64,000 nucleotides of DNA, from positions 2,572,501 through 2,636,500 of the forward strand of contig NZ_OZ075108.1 of assembly GCF_964186625.1 (NCBI RefSeq). Reading direction: 5' to 3'. Positions 46,102-55,076 of this stretch are shown in pieces. The notes under the pieces are model-generated. The model searched no databases. It had not been told where the DNA came from and was given only the letters and a program-made list of their open reading frames with translations. How positions within the stretch are numbered: position 1 is the stretch's first letter; each line of letters starts with the position of its first letter. A program made the position numbers and the translations under genes. This DNA is from Asticcacaulis sp. MM231 (GTDB lineage: Bacteria; Pseudomonadota; Alphaproteobacteria; Caulobacterales; Caulobacteraceae).

Positions 46102-49080
46102 ATGCCCGAATTCGAAAATGCCCCTGCGGCCCGCGATTACCGCGAAACCGTCTTCCTGCCCGAAACCGAATTTCCCATGCGCGCCGGCTTGCCAAAGGCT
46201 GAGCCTGAAATGCTGAAAAAGTGGGATGAGGCCGATCTTTATCACGCCGTGCGCAAGGCACGCCAGGCCGCCGGCGCGCCGCTGTTCGTGCTACATGACG
46301 GCCCGCCCTACGCCAACGGCAATATCCACATAGGCCATGCCCTCAACAAGATCCTCAAGGATTTTGTCGTGCGCTCGAAGTTCCTGACCGGCCATGATGT
46401 CGATTATGTGCCGGGCTGGGATTGCCACGGTCTGCCGATCGAATGGAAAATCGAAGAAGAATTCCGCGCCAAAGGCCGCAAGAAGGACGAGGTGCCCGCC
46501 GCCGAGTTCCGCAAGGCCTGCCGCGAATACGCCGCCAAATGGATCGAGAGCCAGCGCGACGAATTCAAGCGCCTGGGCGTGCTTGGTGAATGGCAGAACC
46601 GTTACGCCACCATGGATTTCACCACCGAAGCCAAGGTAACGTCTGAGTTCCACAAGTTCCTGATGTCGGACCAGCTCTATCGCGGTTCCAAGCCGGTGAT
46701 GTGGTCGCCGGTTGAGCGCACGGCGCTGGCCGATGCCGAGATCGAATACCATCCGCATGTCAGCCCCACCATCTGGGTCAGGTTCCCGATCCAGACCGGC
46801 GATTGGGCGGAAGCCACCGAAGCCTTCGACAATCTGAAAGACGCCTCGGTCGTTATCTGGACGACGACGCCATGGACGATCCCCGCCAACCGCGCGGTCA
46901 GCTTCAATCCCAAGGTCGCCTACTTCGTCTATGAAGTGACCGCCGTGAAGACCGAGGAAGAGCTCGGCTTCGCACCTTGGGTTAAGGCCGGCGACAAGCT
47001 GGTGCTTGCCGAAAAGCTGGCCGAAGGCGTGCTGCAGGCCGCCAACGCCACCGCCTGGAAACAGGTTATCGACGTGCCGCCTGACGTCCTGGGTGGTCTC
47101 AAGCTGTCGCACCCACTCGCCGCGCTCGATGAAGGCTACGGCTTCGACGTGCCTATGCTGGCCGGCGATCACGTCACCGACGATGCTGGCACCGGCTTTG
47201 TCCATACCGCGCCGGGCCACGGCGCCGACGACTACCTTGTCTGGCTGAAATCGGGCCGCTCGCTCGATTCGATCCCCGATACGGTCGATCCCGACGGCGC
47301 CTACTATCCGCACGTGCCGCTCTTTGCCGGTATGAAGGTGCTGGAAACCGAAGGCAAAAAGGCCGGCAAGTTCGGCGAGGCCAATGGCGCGGTCATGACG
47401 AAGCTGATCGAGACCGGCAATCTGCTGGCGCGCGGCCGGGTCGAGCACTCCTATCCGCATTCCTGGCGCTCGAAAGCCCCGGTCATCTTCCGCAACACGC
47501 CGCAATGGTTTATCCGCATGGATGGCGATGCCGCGCTCAAGCAGCGAAGCGGTAGCGCAACGCAAGAATCCCTGCGCGACAAGGCGATGGCCGCCATCGC
47601 CGCCACGGCGTTCTATCCCGATCAGGGCCGCAACCGTATCGGCGGCATGGTCGAGACGCGCCCGGACTGGCTGATCAGCCGCCAGCGCAACTGGGGCACC
47701 CCCCTGGCCATGTTTGTCGACAAGAAGACCGGCGAACCTCTGAAGGACGAAGCCGTCAACGAGCGCATCATCAAGATGATCGCTGATGGCGGCGCCGATG
47801 CGTGGTTCACCCGACCCGATGCCGACTTCCTGGGTAATGGCTATAACCCGGACGACTACGAGAAGGTCACCGACATCCTCGACGTCTGGTTCGATTCCGG
47901 CTGCACCCACGCCTTCACCATCGAAGGCCGTGCCGACTCACACTGGCCCGCCGATCTTTATCTCGAAGGCTCCGACCAGCACCGCGGCTGGTTCCAGTCA
48001 AGCTTGCTGGAATCCTGCGGCACGCGCGGCCGCGCGCCTTATAACGCCGTCCTGACCCACGGTTTCGTTCTCGACGAACAGGGTGAGAAGATGTCGAAGT
48101 CCAAGGGCAATGTCGTGGCCCCGCAGGATATCGCCAAGGAATCCGGCGTTGAAATCCTGCGCCTGTGGGTCGCCTTCGCCGACTATTCCGAAGACCTGCG
48201 CATCGGCAAGCAGATCATCCAGACCACGGTTGACGCCTATCGCAAGCTGCGCAACACCGTGCGCTACCTGCTGGGGGCACTCAACGGCTACAGCGAGGCC
48301 GAAGCTGTCGATTACGCTGACCTGCCGTCGCTGGAGCGCTATATCCTCAATGAGGTCTATTCGCTCGATGCCAAGGTGCGCGCCGCCTACGAGGTCTATG
48401 ATTTCGCCGCCGTGGTTCGCCCGGTCGCCGATTTCTGTATCCAGACGCTTTCCGCGCTCTATTTCGATATCCGCAAGGACAGCCTCTATTGCGACGCGCC
48501 CTCGTCGCTGAAACGCCGCGCCTGCCGCACCGTCATGAACATCCTGTTCGAGCGCATCACCCTGTGGCTGGCGCCGATCATGACCTTCACCATGGAAGAA
48601 GCCTGGTCTTCACGTAACCCGAACGACAAGGCCAATCTGTTCCGCGTGCTCGAAGCCGCGCCGGACGTCTGGCACAATGTCGCCGAAGGCGACCGTTGGG
48701 CCAAGATCGAGACGGTTCTTTCGGTCGTCACCGCAGCCCTCGAAGACAAGCGCCGTGACAAGGTGATCGGCTCGGCGCTCGAAGCTGCGCCCAGGGTCTA
48801 TCTCGCCGATGGCGCCGCCTTTGAGGCCTTCGAGGACATTGACGCCGCAGAAGTGTTCCGCACGTCACAGGCGAGTGTCACCACCGATTCGCCGCCGGCC
48901 CACGCCTTTACGCTAGAAGGCCTGCCGATGATCGCGGTCGAATTCGCGCTCGCCGAAGGGCAAAAGTGCCAGAGATCGTGGCGCATCCTGCCCGAGGTTG
49001 GCACGGATTCGCGTTACCCCGACCTGTCGGTGCGTGACGCCGAGGCCGTGGCCCTGTGGGACCAAACCCATGCCGGATAA
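46102..49080 (+). CDS. ileS: Isoleucyl-tRNA synthetase IleS
   Basis: 992 residues. HIGH motif at 76-79 and KMSKS at 663-667 are intact; the editing domain (WTTTPWTIPANRAVSFN, AGTGFVHTAPGHGADDY) lies between. The C-terminal KCQRSWRILPEVG keeps only one of the usual zinc cysteines, as in other alphaproteobacteria. It charges isoleucine onto its tRNA. The last codons overlap the lspA start. Confidence 0.97.
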   Translation: MPEFENAPAARDYRETVFLPETEFPMRAGLPKAEPEMLKKWDEADLYHAVRKARQAAGAPLFVLHDGPPYANGNIHIGHALNKILKDFVVRSKFLTGHDVDYVPGWDCHGLPIEWKIEEEFRAKGRKKDEVPAAEFRKACREYAAKWIESQRDEFKRLGVLGEWQNRYATMDFTTEAKVTSEFHKFLMSDQLYRGSKPVMWSPVERTALADAEIEYHPHVSPTIWVRFPIQTGDWAEATEAFDNLKDASVVIWTTTPWTIPANRAVSFNPKVAYFVYEVTAVKTEEELGFAPWVKAGDKLVLAEKLAEGVLQAANATAWKQVIDVPPDVLGGLKLSHPLAALDEGYGFDVPMLAGDHVTDDAGTGFVHTAPGHGADDYLVWLKSGRSLDSIPDTVDPDGAYYPHVPLFAGMKVLETEGKKAGKFGEANGAVMTKLIETGNLLARGRVEHSYPHSWRSKAPVIFRNTPQWFIRMDGDAALKQRSGSATQESLRDKAMAAIAATAFYPDQGRNRIGGMVETRPDWLISRQRNWGTPLAMFVDKKTGEPLKDEAVNERIIKMIADGGADAWFTRPDADFLGNGYNPDDYEKVTDILDVWFDSGCTHAFTIEGRADSHWPADLYLEGSDQHRGWFQSSLLESCGTRGRAPYNAVLTHGFVLDEQGEKMSKSKGNVVAPQDIAKESGVEILRLWVAFADYSEDLRIGKQIIQTTVDAYRKLRNTVRYLLGALNGYSEAEAVDYADLPSLERYILNEVYSLDAKVRAAYEVYDFAAVVRPVADFCIQTLSALYFDIRKDSLYCDAPSSLKRRACRTVMNILFERITLWLAPIMTFTMEEAWSSRNPNDKANLFRVLEAAPDVWHNVAEGDRWAKIETVLSVVTAALEDKRRDKVIGSALEAAPRVYLADGAAFEAFEDIDAAEVFRTSQASVTTDSPPAHAFTLEGLPMIAVEFALAEGQKCQRSWRILPEVGTDSRYPDLSVRDAEAVALWDQTHAG

Positions 49081-49615
49081 CCTGATGCAGAAACTGCGCC
49101 CCCATTTCACACCTCTTTACAGCCCGCTTGGCCTGCAAGGCATCCTTCTGGCGCTGGTCGTGCTGGTGCTCGATCAGGCCAGCAAGCTATGGATTTTATT
49201 CGGCCTGCGCTTGGAGGAGATACAGCACGTCAATATTTTGCCGTTCTTTTCCTTCACCATGGTTCATAACAAAGGCATCAGCTTCGGACTTCTGACTTCG
49301 GAAGGCCCTGGCAGGTGGCTTTTGGTGCTGTTTCAGTTCGGCATGGCCGCGGTCATTGTCGATTTCCTGCGCAACCAGAAAAGCCCGTTGGCCGCCTTGA
49401 GCCTCGGTCTGATCATGGGTGGCGCTCTGGGTAACGGCATCGATCGGGCGCGGCTGGGCTATGTGGTAGATTTTCTTGACTTTTCTGGGACGCATATCTT
49501 CCCGTGGGTCTTTAATGTCGCCGATAGCGCCATCTGCATCGGGGTGGCCCTGCTCGTGTGGTATTTCATCCGCGCGGACATGACGACCAAGGACAAAGAT
49601 GCCGGTCAGGCGTAA
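49070..49615 (+). CDS. lspA: Lipoprotein signal peptidase LspA
   Basis: 181 residues from the ATG at 49070, overlapping the ileS end. Four transmembrane helices carry the catalytic aspartates in VVDFLDFS and NVADSAI, with the LGNGIDR segment and MVHNKGISFGLL. It removes the signal peptide from diacylated prolipoproteins, as would be needed for the lipoproteins in this window. A second ATG lies five codons later. Confidence 0.95.
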   Translation: MPDNLMQKLRPHFTPLYSPLGLQGILLALVVLVLDQASKLWILFGLRLEEIQHVNILPFFSFTMVHNKGISFGLLTSEGPGRWLLVLFQFGMAAVIVDFLRNQKSPLAALSLGLIMGGALGNGIDRARLGYVVDFLDFSGTHIFPWVFNVADSAICIGVALLVWYFIRADMTTKDKDAGQA

Positions 49616-49696
49616 AGCGCTTGGCAGGTATGTAGAAAACAAGTATCACTTCACAGTCCCGCATGGTTAAAATGTCGGATGGGGAATTTGGAGCAA

Positions 49697-50260
49697 ATGA
49701 TGAAGTCGGTTAAGATCGCGGCGGGTTTGATGATTTTGGCGGGTGTAGCCTTGTCAGGCTGCTCGTCCACCAAGAACGCGCTCGGCCTGAATAAGGTTGT
49801 GCCCGACGAATTCCGCGTGGTCACCAAGGCGCCGCTCGTCGTGCCGCCCGATTACGCCCTGCGTCCGCCCGCACCCGGTGAGCCCCGTCCGCAGGAACTG
49901 CAACCCGACAGCGCCGCCCGTCAGGCCCTGCTCGGTCAGCGCGACGCCACCAACCGCACAGCCGGTGAAACCGCCCTCGTCGCGCGCATGGGCGCCGACA
50001 AGGCTGACCCGCTGGCCCGCTATGTGGTAGACGATCAATTTGGTGATCTGGCGTACAAGGAGCCTTCCTTCGCCGACAAGGTGATGTTCTGGAAAAAGAA
50101 GGACGACACCACGGCCGCCTCCACTAATGCCAGCCTGGGCAACCTGTCGACTCCGGTTGACGCCACCGCAGAGGCCGAGCGCGTCAAGGCTCTGGTCGGC
50201 ACGCAGCCGATCATCATCACGCAAAAGCCGGATCGCAAGTTCAAGCTGCCCGGCCTGTAA
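49697..50260 (+). CDS. DUF3035 lipoprotein (BamF-type)
   Basis: 187 residues from the ATG at 49697. The lipobox LSGC places the lipidated Cys at 22, then a Ser/Thr linker and a FRVVTKAPLVVPPDYALRPP segment characteristic of DUF3035, called BamF in alphaproteobacterial outer-membrane assembly complexes. Its natural terminator lies beyond the two IS elements at 52879, so transcription now runs into the IS630 element. Confidence 0.88.
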   Translation: MMKSVKIAAGLMILAGVALSGCSSTKNALGLNKVVPDEFRVVTKAPLVVPPDYALRPPAPGEPRPQELQPDSAARQALLGQRDATNRTAGETALVARMGADKADPLARYVVDDQFGDLAYKEPSFADKVMFWKKKDDTTAASTNASLGNLSTPVDATAEAERVKALVGTQPIIITQKPDRKFKLPGL

Positions 50261-50273
50261 AGCAAGGCCTCTA

Positions 50274-51408
50274 GTGTTGCGGAATCAACGGATGGATTCC
50301 CTTGATCTTGCAAATATGCGAGTTTGTGTCGATGGACATGGACAAAAGGCTGTTGCTGTCGCCTGAGGCTCGGGTGCGGTTGGAAGGTTGGGTGGCGGAC
50401 CGGAACACGCCGCAGAAGCTTGTTTGGCGTGCGCGGATCGTGCTGATGTGGGCGGACGCGGCGAGTTTGGCGTCGATTGTGCGGACGCTGGGCAAGACCA
50501 AGAAGACGGCCTACCGCTGGCGCGATCGTTATCTTGAGCAGGGTGTCGATGGGCTTGGGCGCGACGCGACCCGGCCTGGCCGTAAGACGCCGTTGAGCGC
50601 CGAAGTCATTGCGCGTGTGGTCGAGATGACGCTGCGACAGAAGCCACCGGCTGCCACGCAATGGAGCGCGCGCACGCTTGCCAAGGCGGTGGGTCTGAGC
50701 CACACCAGCGTACAGCGCATTTGGAGCGCGCATGGGCTCAAGCCCCATTTGACCAAGACGTTCAAACTGTCGAACGACAAGCAGTTCGTCGAGAAGGTGA
50801 CGGACGTCGTCGGTCTCTATCTTGATCCGCCGGACCGGGCACTGGTGTTCTCGGTCGATGAGAAGTCACAGATCCAGGCGCTGGACCGCACCCAACCGGG
50901 CCTGCCAATGAAGAAGGGGCGGGCGGGAACGATGACCCACGACTATAAGCGGCATGGCACGACGACACTGTTCGCCGCCCTCGATGTCGCCACCGGCAGG
51001 GTGATCGGCGAATGCATGAAACGTCATCGGCACCAGGAATGGCTCAAATTCCTTCGACTCATCGACCGCAGCACGCCCAAGGGCTTCGACCTGCACCTGA
51101 TCGCCGACAACTATGCCACCCATAAGCATCCGGCGGTCAAAGCATGGCTGGCCAAACATCCTCGCTTCCACATGCATTTCACCCCCACTTCGGCGTCCTG
51201 GCTCAATCAGGTCGAACGCTTTTTCGGCTTGATAACAGGCGATCGCATCCGCTGCGGCGTGTTCAAGAGTGTCGCCGAACTCGAAGGCGCAATTCAAGAC
51301 TATCTCGATCATCACAACGCCGATCCAAAGCCCTTCGTTTGGACCAAATCCGCTACAGACATTCTTGAAAAGGTCGCCAGGGGGCGACAGGCGTTAGAGT
51401 CACAACAC
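50274..51408 (+). mobile_element. IS630-family insertion sequence
   Basis: A 1135-base element with matching ends (left GTGTTGCGGA, right reading in as GTGTTGTGAC) flanked by TA at 50272-50273 and 51409-51410, the TA target duplication of IS630/Tc1 elements. It carries one transposase. The right edge directly touches the CTAG in which the IS701 element sits. Confidence 0.93.
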
Positions 51409-51411
51409 TAG
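50332..51411 (+). CDS. IS630-family transposase
   Basis: 359 residues from the ATG at 50332 (an upstream TTG would add ten). The helix-turn-helix region (LGKTKKTAYRWRDRYLEQG) is followed by the DDE core: Asp in FSVDEKSQIQALDR, Asp in LIADNYATHK and Glu in NQVERFFGLI. The gene ends with Gln-His and then TAG, of which TA is the duplicated target and G belongs to the flanking sequence, so the stop codon is outside the element. Confidence 0.95.
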   Translation: MDMDKRLLLSPEARVRLEGWVADRNTPQKLVWRARIVLMWADAASLASIVRTLGKTKKTAYRWRDRYLEQGVDGLGRDATRPGRKTPLSAEVIARVVEMTLRQKPPAATQWSARTLAKAVGLSHTSVQRIWSAHGLKPHLTKTFKLSNDKQFVEKVTDVVGLYLDPPDRALVFSVDEKSQIQALDRTQPGLPMKKGRAGTMTHDYKRHGTTTLFAALDVATGRVIGECMKRHRHQEWLKFLRLIDRSTPKGFDLHLIADNYATHKHPAVKAWLAKHPRFHMHFTPTSASWLNQVERFFGLITGDRIRCGVFKSVAELEGAIQDYLDHHNADPKPFVWTKSATDILEKVARGRQALESQH

Positions 51412-52844
51412 CACTACTTTGGCATATTATTCTTGGCGGGCTCGGCGAGGCGTTTGTCACAGTGGGGACAGCGCCTTGGTGGCGGTCGCATGAAGAGGTC
51501 GAGAATGGCCTGGCGGATGGCGGGCATTGTCGGCTGAGGCGGTGGCCCCCCGACTCTTTTTTTTTCGTCCCGCTGCTTTGAGGCGGCGGGATTGGAGAAA
51601 TGCAAAAGCGATCATCGCCATTAGACAATGTCGGTGCAAACCGGTCCATGACCTGCCTTCGAAGTGATCAAGCCCAAGCTCTTCCTTGAGTTGCTGATGT
51701 GCCTGTTCGCAGATCCACCTTGCCTTGATAGCCGCGGCTAGCATCTTGAGGGGGGCGTCGGCAGGCAGGTTTGACAGGTAGTATTTCTGTTCTCCGGTTG
51801 AACGCCTTTCCCCGACCAGCCAGACCTCCTCCTCGCCAGGCATGGCTTGGACACGACCGTCGCTCATACGATGCCTGTGGCCATCTGCGACCCGAACGCG
51901 GCAAGCGGCAAACTGGCAGTTCAGCTTGCCTTTGGTTCCGCGCCGCCAACTTACTTTCTTCCATTTCCCATCAGCCAACATCTTTTCGGCAGAGACAGCA
52001 ACATCGTCAGGGACATGGTATTTGCGCCGCCTTCCGGTTGCCGCTTCCGGGAAGATTAGGCCGACGTCTGCCTGATACACATTCTGACGCCGTGATATGC
52101 CGACGGCCCACAACAGGTCGCGCTTGCTCAGGGCCTCGCGGAACGGCCCGCTTGACCCATAGCCAGCATCGGCCAGCACGCACCCGAACCGGGCCCCAGA
52201 GGCTATAACACGATCAATTTCCTCAATGGCGATCTCCGGCTTTGTCAGGGCAACCTGGCATTCTTGCGGGACCCGAGCCCGGTTCATCCGCGCGACATCA
52301 TTCGTCCAACTCTCGGGCAAGAACAGGCGCAGGCCCACCATCACAGGCACTTCGCGCGATGCCAGCGTCACCGAAACAAGCGACTGGCAGTTGGACGTCT
52401 TGCCAAGCGAGGAAGCATATTGCGCCGCCACGCCAACCGAATGGCTGCCCTTTTTCGGCAGCGCCGTGTCATCGATGACAAGATAACCGGCATCATCCCC
52501 CACCAGACGGTCGGCCTCCTTCAGGAGAACGGCTTCAAGCGGTCCACTTTCCCAAACGCCGTCAGAGACAAAATGATGGAGTTGGTCATAGCCAAACTCG
52601 CCATCGCGGGCGGCCATCGGCTGGACACTCTTGCGGTCACCCGGGCCAATCAGGCCTGCAATATAGGCAGGGCACAGCCGCATCCGGGTCTTATGCCGCA
52701 AGGCCACCAGGAAGGGCGTCAACCAATCTTCCAAATCTACGCGCCAATGTTCCGACATCGCCAGTCTCCTTAAAGCTGGCTCTCTATGAATTACGCAATG
52801 TCAGCCGGGGGAATCCTCAAAATTCATTTTCTGCCAAAGTAGTG
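51412..52844 (-). mobile_element. IS701-family insertion sequence
   Basis: A 1433-base element with inverted ends CACTACTTTGGCA (left) and the reverse complement TGCCAAAGTAGTG (right), flanked by 4-base CTAG repeats at 51408-51411 and 52845-52848, the usual YTAR target of this family. It abuts the IS630 element. Confidence 0.93.
51457..52758 (-). CDS. IS701-family transposase (C-terminus shifted)
   Basis: 433 residues with the DDE core: VIDDTALPKKGSHS, VLADAGYGSSG and the Glu in ICEQAHQQLKEELG. At the A9 run (T9 at 51557-51565 on the plus strand) the frame as given ends in a short unrelated tail. One base less would continue with KKRVGGPPPQPTMPAIRQA, a CPHC pair and a stop inside the terminal repeat at 51414, the natural end. 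The A run may be a site of transcriptional slippage or a sequencing length error. Confidence 0.9.
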   Translation of the reverse strand: MSEHWRVDLEDWLTPFLVALRHKTRMRLCPAYIAGLIGPGDRKSVQPMAARDGEFGYDQLHHFVSDGVWESGPLEAVLLKEADRLVGDDAGYLVIDDTALPKKGSHSVGVAAQYASSLGKTSNCQSLVSVTLASREVPVMVGLRLFLPESWTNDVARMNRARVPQECQVALTKPEIAIEEIDRVIASGARFGCVLADAGYGSSGPFREALSKRDLLWAVGISRRQNVYQADVGLIFPEAATGRRRKYHVPDDVAVSAEKMLADGKWKKVSWRRGTKGKLNCQFAACRVRVADGHRHRMSDGRVQAMPGEEEVWLVGERRSTGEQKYYLSNLPADAPLKMLAAAIKARWICEQAHQQLKEELGLDHFEGRSWTGLHRHCLMAMIAFAFLQSRRLKAAGRKKKSRGATASADNARHPPGHSRPLHATATKALSPL

Positions 52845-52878
52845 CTAGGTTACCGAGAATTTACTTGTGAGATATGTG

Positions 52879-52909
52879 AAAAAGGCGTTCTTTCTGAGCG
52901 CCTTTTTTC
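52879..52909 (+). terminator. Rho-independent terminator separated from its gene by IS elements
   Basis: AAAGGCG (52881-52887) pairs with CGCCTTT (52899-52905), followed by T6. Removing both IS elements would place it about 55 bases after the DUF3035 stop codon, where it belongs. Confidence 0.85.
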
Positions 52910-52941
52910 TTTGGCCAATAATCAATTTCGGGAGAAATACC

Positions 52942-53721
52942 ATGGTATCGCAGCGTATCCTCTGTCTCGCCCTGGCGCTGTCCTTCGGCGCTTTATCCGG
53001 CGCCGCCATGGCCGAAACCGCACCCGAATGTGCGCCAGGCGCCACGCTCGACACCCGTGTCGAGGCGGTGCTGGCCAAAACCGACCGTCCCGCCCATCAG
53101 CGCGATAACGATGCTCACCGCCTGAGTGAAACACGCTTTGTACTGTCTCACGTCAAACCGGGCGATCATGTCCTCGATATGGGCGCCGGCCAGGGCTACG
53201 CCTCAATGCTGCTGTCAGCCGCGGTGTGCTCCGGTCAGGTTGATTTGCAGAATCCTCAGGGCTGGGTCGATGGCTACAAGATGGGGCCGGCGCGTGACGC
53301 CATGGCCGCCGCGCGTCCCAATGTGCATTTGCTCACCGCCGATTTCGACAAGATCCCCGTGCCTGCTGTGCCTTACGATGTCATCTTTATCGGCACGGTC
53401 TACCACGACACCTACAATGAAAAGGGCCACGATGCCCTGATGCTCGACAAGGCCCTGCTGTCGGCGCTCAAGCCGGGCGGCCTTGTCATCGTAACCGACC
53501 ACGCCACCGTAGCCGGCGCAGGAACCAGCGCCACAAATAGCCTGCATCGCATTGAAAAGGCGAGCGTTCTGGCCGATTTCAAGGCGGCGGGCTTTGAGCT
53601 GGTTGCGGATAGCAATACTCTTGCTAATCCGGCCGATGACCATACGAAGATCGTGTTTGATCCGCAGGTCCGCGGCAAGACCGATCGCATGGCCCTGGTT
53701 TTCAAGCGTCCGCTTCTGTAA
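52942..53721 (+). CDS. Exported class I SAM-dependent methyltransferase-like protein
   Basis: 259 residues from the ATG at 52942, which has GGAG seven bases upstream. A clear signal peptide (about residues 1-24, ending GAAMAE) precedes a methyltransferase fold with the SAM motif VLDMGAGQGYASMLL and downstream YDVIFIGTVYHDTYN and LLSALKPGGLVIVTDH. An exported protein of this fold is unusual because SAM is not known to be plentiful outside the cytoplasm; it may bind another ligand or act during export. Confidence 0.82.
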   Translation: MVSQRILCLALALSFGALSGAAMAETAPECAPGATLDTRVEAVLAKTDRPAHQRDNDAHRLSETRFVLSHVKPGDHVLDMGAGQGYASMLLSAAVCSGQVDLQNPQGWVDGYKMGPARDAMAAARPNVHLLTADFDKIPVPAVPYDVIFIGTVYHDTYNEKGHDALMLDKALLSALKPGGLVIVTDHATVAGAGTSATNSLHRIEKASVLADFKAAGFELVADSNTLANPADDHTKIVFDPQVRGKTDRMALVFKRPLL

Positions 53722-53847
53722 CGGGCCACTTAAAGTCAATCCCTTTTGAGCCATTTCCGATCGCCGGCTTCGTGCTTCTGTCCGCAGTCATCTCTGAGAG
53801 CGCTGCATGATGGTGTAGGAAAAAGGCTCGGCCGACCAATCTTTAGG

Positions 53848-53965
53848 TCGCAGTCCTATTCGGCTGCGAGCGGACATGCGGTCTGACCGATCCTCGCGTC
53901 CCGGCGAAGGGACCTGGCTCAGGCCGAGGATGGTAGAGCGGCCTGAGGGTGTAATATGTCAGGCC
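53848..53965 (-). ncRNA. Structured non-coding end downstream of the IS110 transposase, candidate bridge RNA
   Basis: The 3' non-coding end folds into several visible stems: GGCCTGA/TCAGGCC over the stop codon (53940-53946, 53959-53965); a long stem ACC-ATCCTCG/CGAGGAT-GGT (53886-53896, 53925-53934) enclosing two hairpins GTCCC/GGGAC and CTG/CAG; and CGCAG/CTGCG at the far end. IS1111-group relatives encode their guide (bridge) RNA in this position. Here it is inferred from structure and place only. Confidence 0.38.
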
Positions 53966-54996
53966 ATGGCAGCCCTTTCTGTTTGGGTAGCCGCAAAGTC
54001 CTGCCCATTGCGGAGCATGGCATGCATGATGACGCCGAGCTTCCTGGCCAAGGCGACCTTGGCCTTTTTCAGGCCCGAGCGCGTGGCAATCGCTGTCGCC
54101 CACGCTTTCAGGCGTATGGCTTTGCTGGGCCGGATCATGATTGTGTTCGCCGCCTCGTAAAGAGCTGTGCGTACGCTGGCATCCCCCGTCTTTGAGATGC
54201 GGCCGGTGTAGTCTGTTTCTCCTGACTGATACTTTCGCGGGGTCAGTCCGAAGTGTGGACCAATGTCGCGTGACGAGGAGAACCGCTCGGCTTGGTCGAT
54301 AGCAGATACAAAAGTCAGCGAGGTTAGAGGGCCGACGCCGGGTATGGTCATCAGTCGACACGTTCGCTGGTCGGCCTTTGCCATAGCTAGAACCTTTCGA
54401 TGGAGAAGGTTGAACTGCTCCAGAAGGGCCTGTCGGGCGTCGAGTATTGACCTGGCGATCTGCGTCAGCGTCTCATGACCTTCGCAAAGTTCAAGTATCC
54501 GAGCTTCGAATCCTCCGGTTGATATGGCGCCGACCTTCAGGCCAAAGCCCCGAAGAATACCACGAAGACTTTTCTCGATGTCTAGAAGCTTTGTTTGCAG
54601 AAGCTTGCGTGCGGTCAAGACCGCACGGACTTCCTGAGCCGGCTGAGATTTGCAATGTACAGGGCGGAACCAGCCCAGCCGCATCAGTTGAGCAATGCCG
54701 CGAGCATCCTTCTTGTCGGTCTTGACCGGCATAATTTTAAACGCCGTGCGCACATGCCGGGTCTCGATCAGTTCGCAGGATAACCCTTTGGCCGTCATCT
54801 CGGCATAGAGCCATTGCGACAACGGACCGGCTTCAAGGCCGATGAGCTCGAGCTCAGCTCCGAAGGCCGCAAACCACGCGACCAGGGATTCAGGATCGCT
54901 CAACGCTTCGCCTTCGCGACAAATTTTGCCCGCCGCATCGACAACGCATACACTTGAACGTTCCAAAGACACATCAATTCCGGCATAGTATTTCAT
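53959..54996 (-). CDS. IS110-family DEDD transposase
   Basis: 345 residues from the ATG at 54996; a longer frame upstream runs through a hairpin and is less likely. The N-terminal RuvC-like DEDD domain has YYAGIDVSLERSS and LIGLEAGP, then VKTDKKDARGIAQL; the C-terminal half has the serine-recombinase-like TIPGVGPLTSLTFVSAID and GLTPRKYQSGE segments. It should act with a guide RNA from the element ends. Confidence 0.93.
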   Translation of the reverse strand: MKYYAGIDVSLERSSVCVVDAAGKICREGEALSDPESLVAWFAAFGAELELIGLEAGPLSQWLYAEMTAKGLSCELIETRHVRTAFKIMPVKTDKKDARGIAQLMRLGWFRPVHCKSQPAQEVRAVLTARKLLQTKLLDIEKSLRGILRGFGLKVGAISTGGFEARILELCEGHETLTQIARSILDARQALLEQFNLLHRKVLAMAKADQRTCRLMTIPGVGPLTSLTFVSAIDQAERFSSSRDIGPHFGLTPRKYQSGETDYTGRISKTGDASVRTALYEAANTIMIRPSKAIRLKAWATAIATRSGLKKAKVALARKLGVIMHAMLRNGQDFAATQTERAAMA

Positions 54997-55076
54997 GGTC
55001 GTCTCTCGATGATGCTTGGCGCAGGCCACTAACCTGACGCCGTTGGTTGATGACACCATCATTCTGAGGGACGACC
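54997..55076 (-). repeat. Large hairpin immediately before the IS110 transposase
   Basis: An 11-base outer stem (GGTCGTCTCTC with GAGGGACGACC, one G-T pair) continues into GATGATG/CATCATT and encloses GGCG-AGG/CCT-CGCC. It ends at the transposase ATG and includes its GAGAG ribosome-binding sequence. It may be a second structured RNA or hold translation down. Confidence 0.6.

Noticed and set aside
46291..47910. Long minus-strand open frame of 539 codons opposite ileS
   Set aside because: It lies wholly inside ileS, whose motifs are intact, and its residue pattern is the mirror of GC-rich codon use, not a known family.
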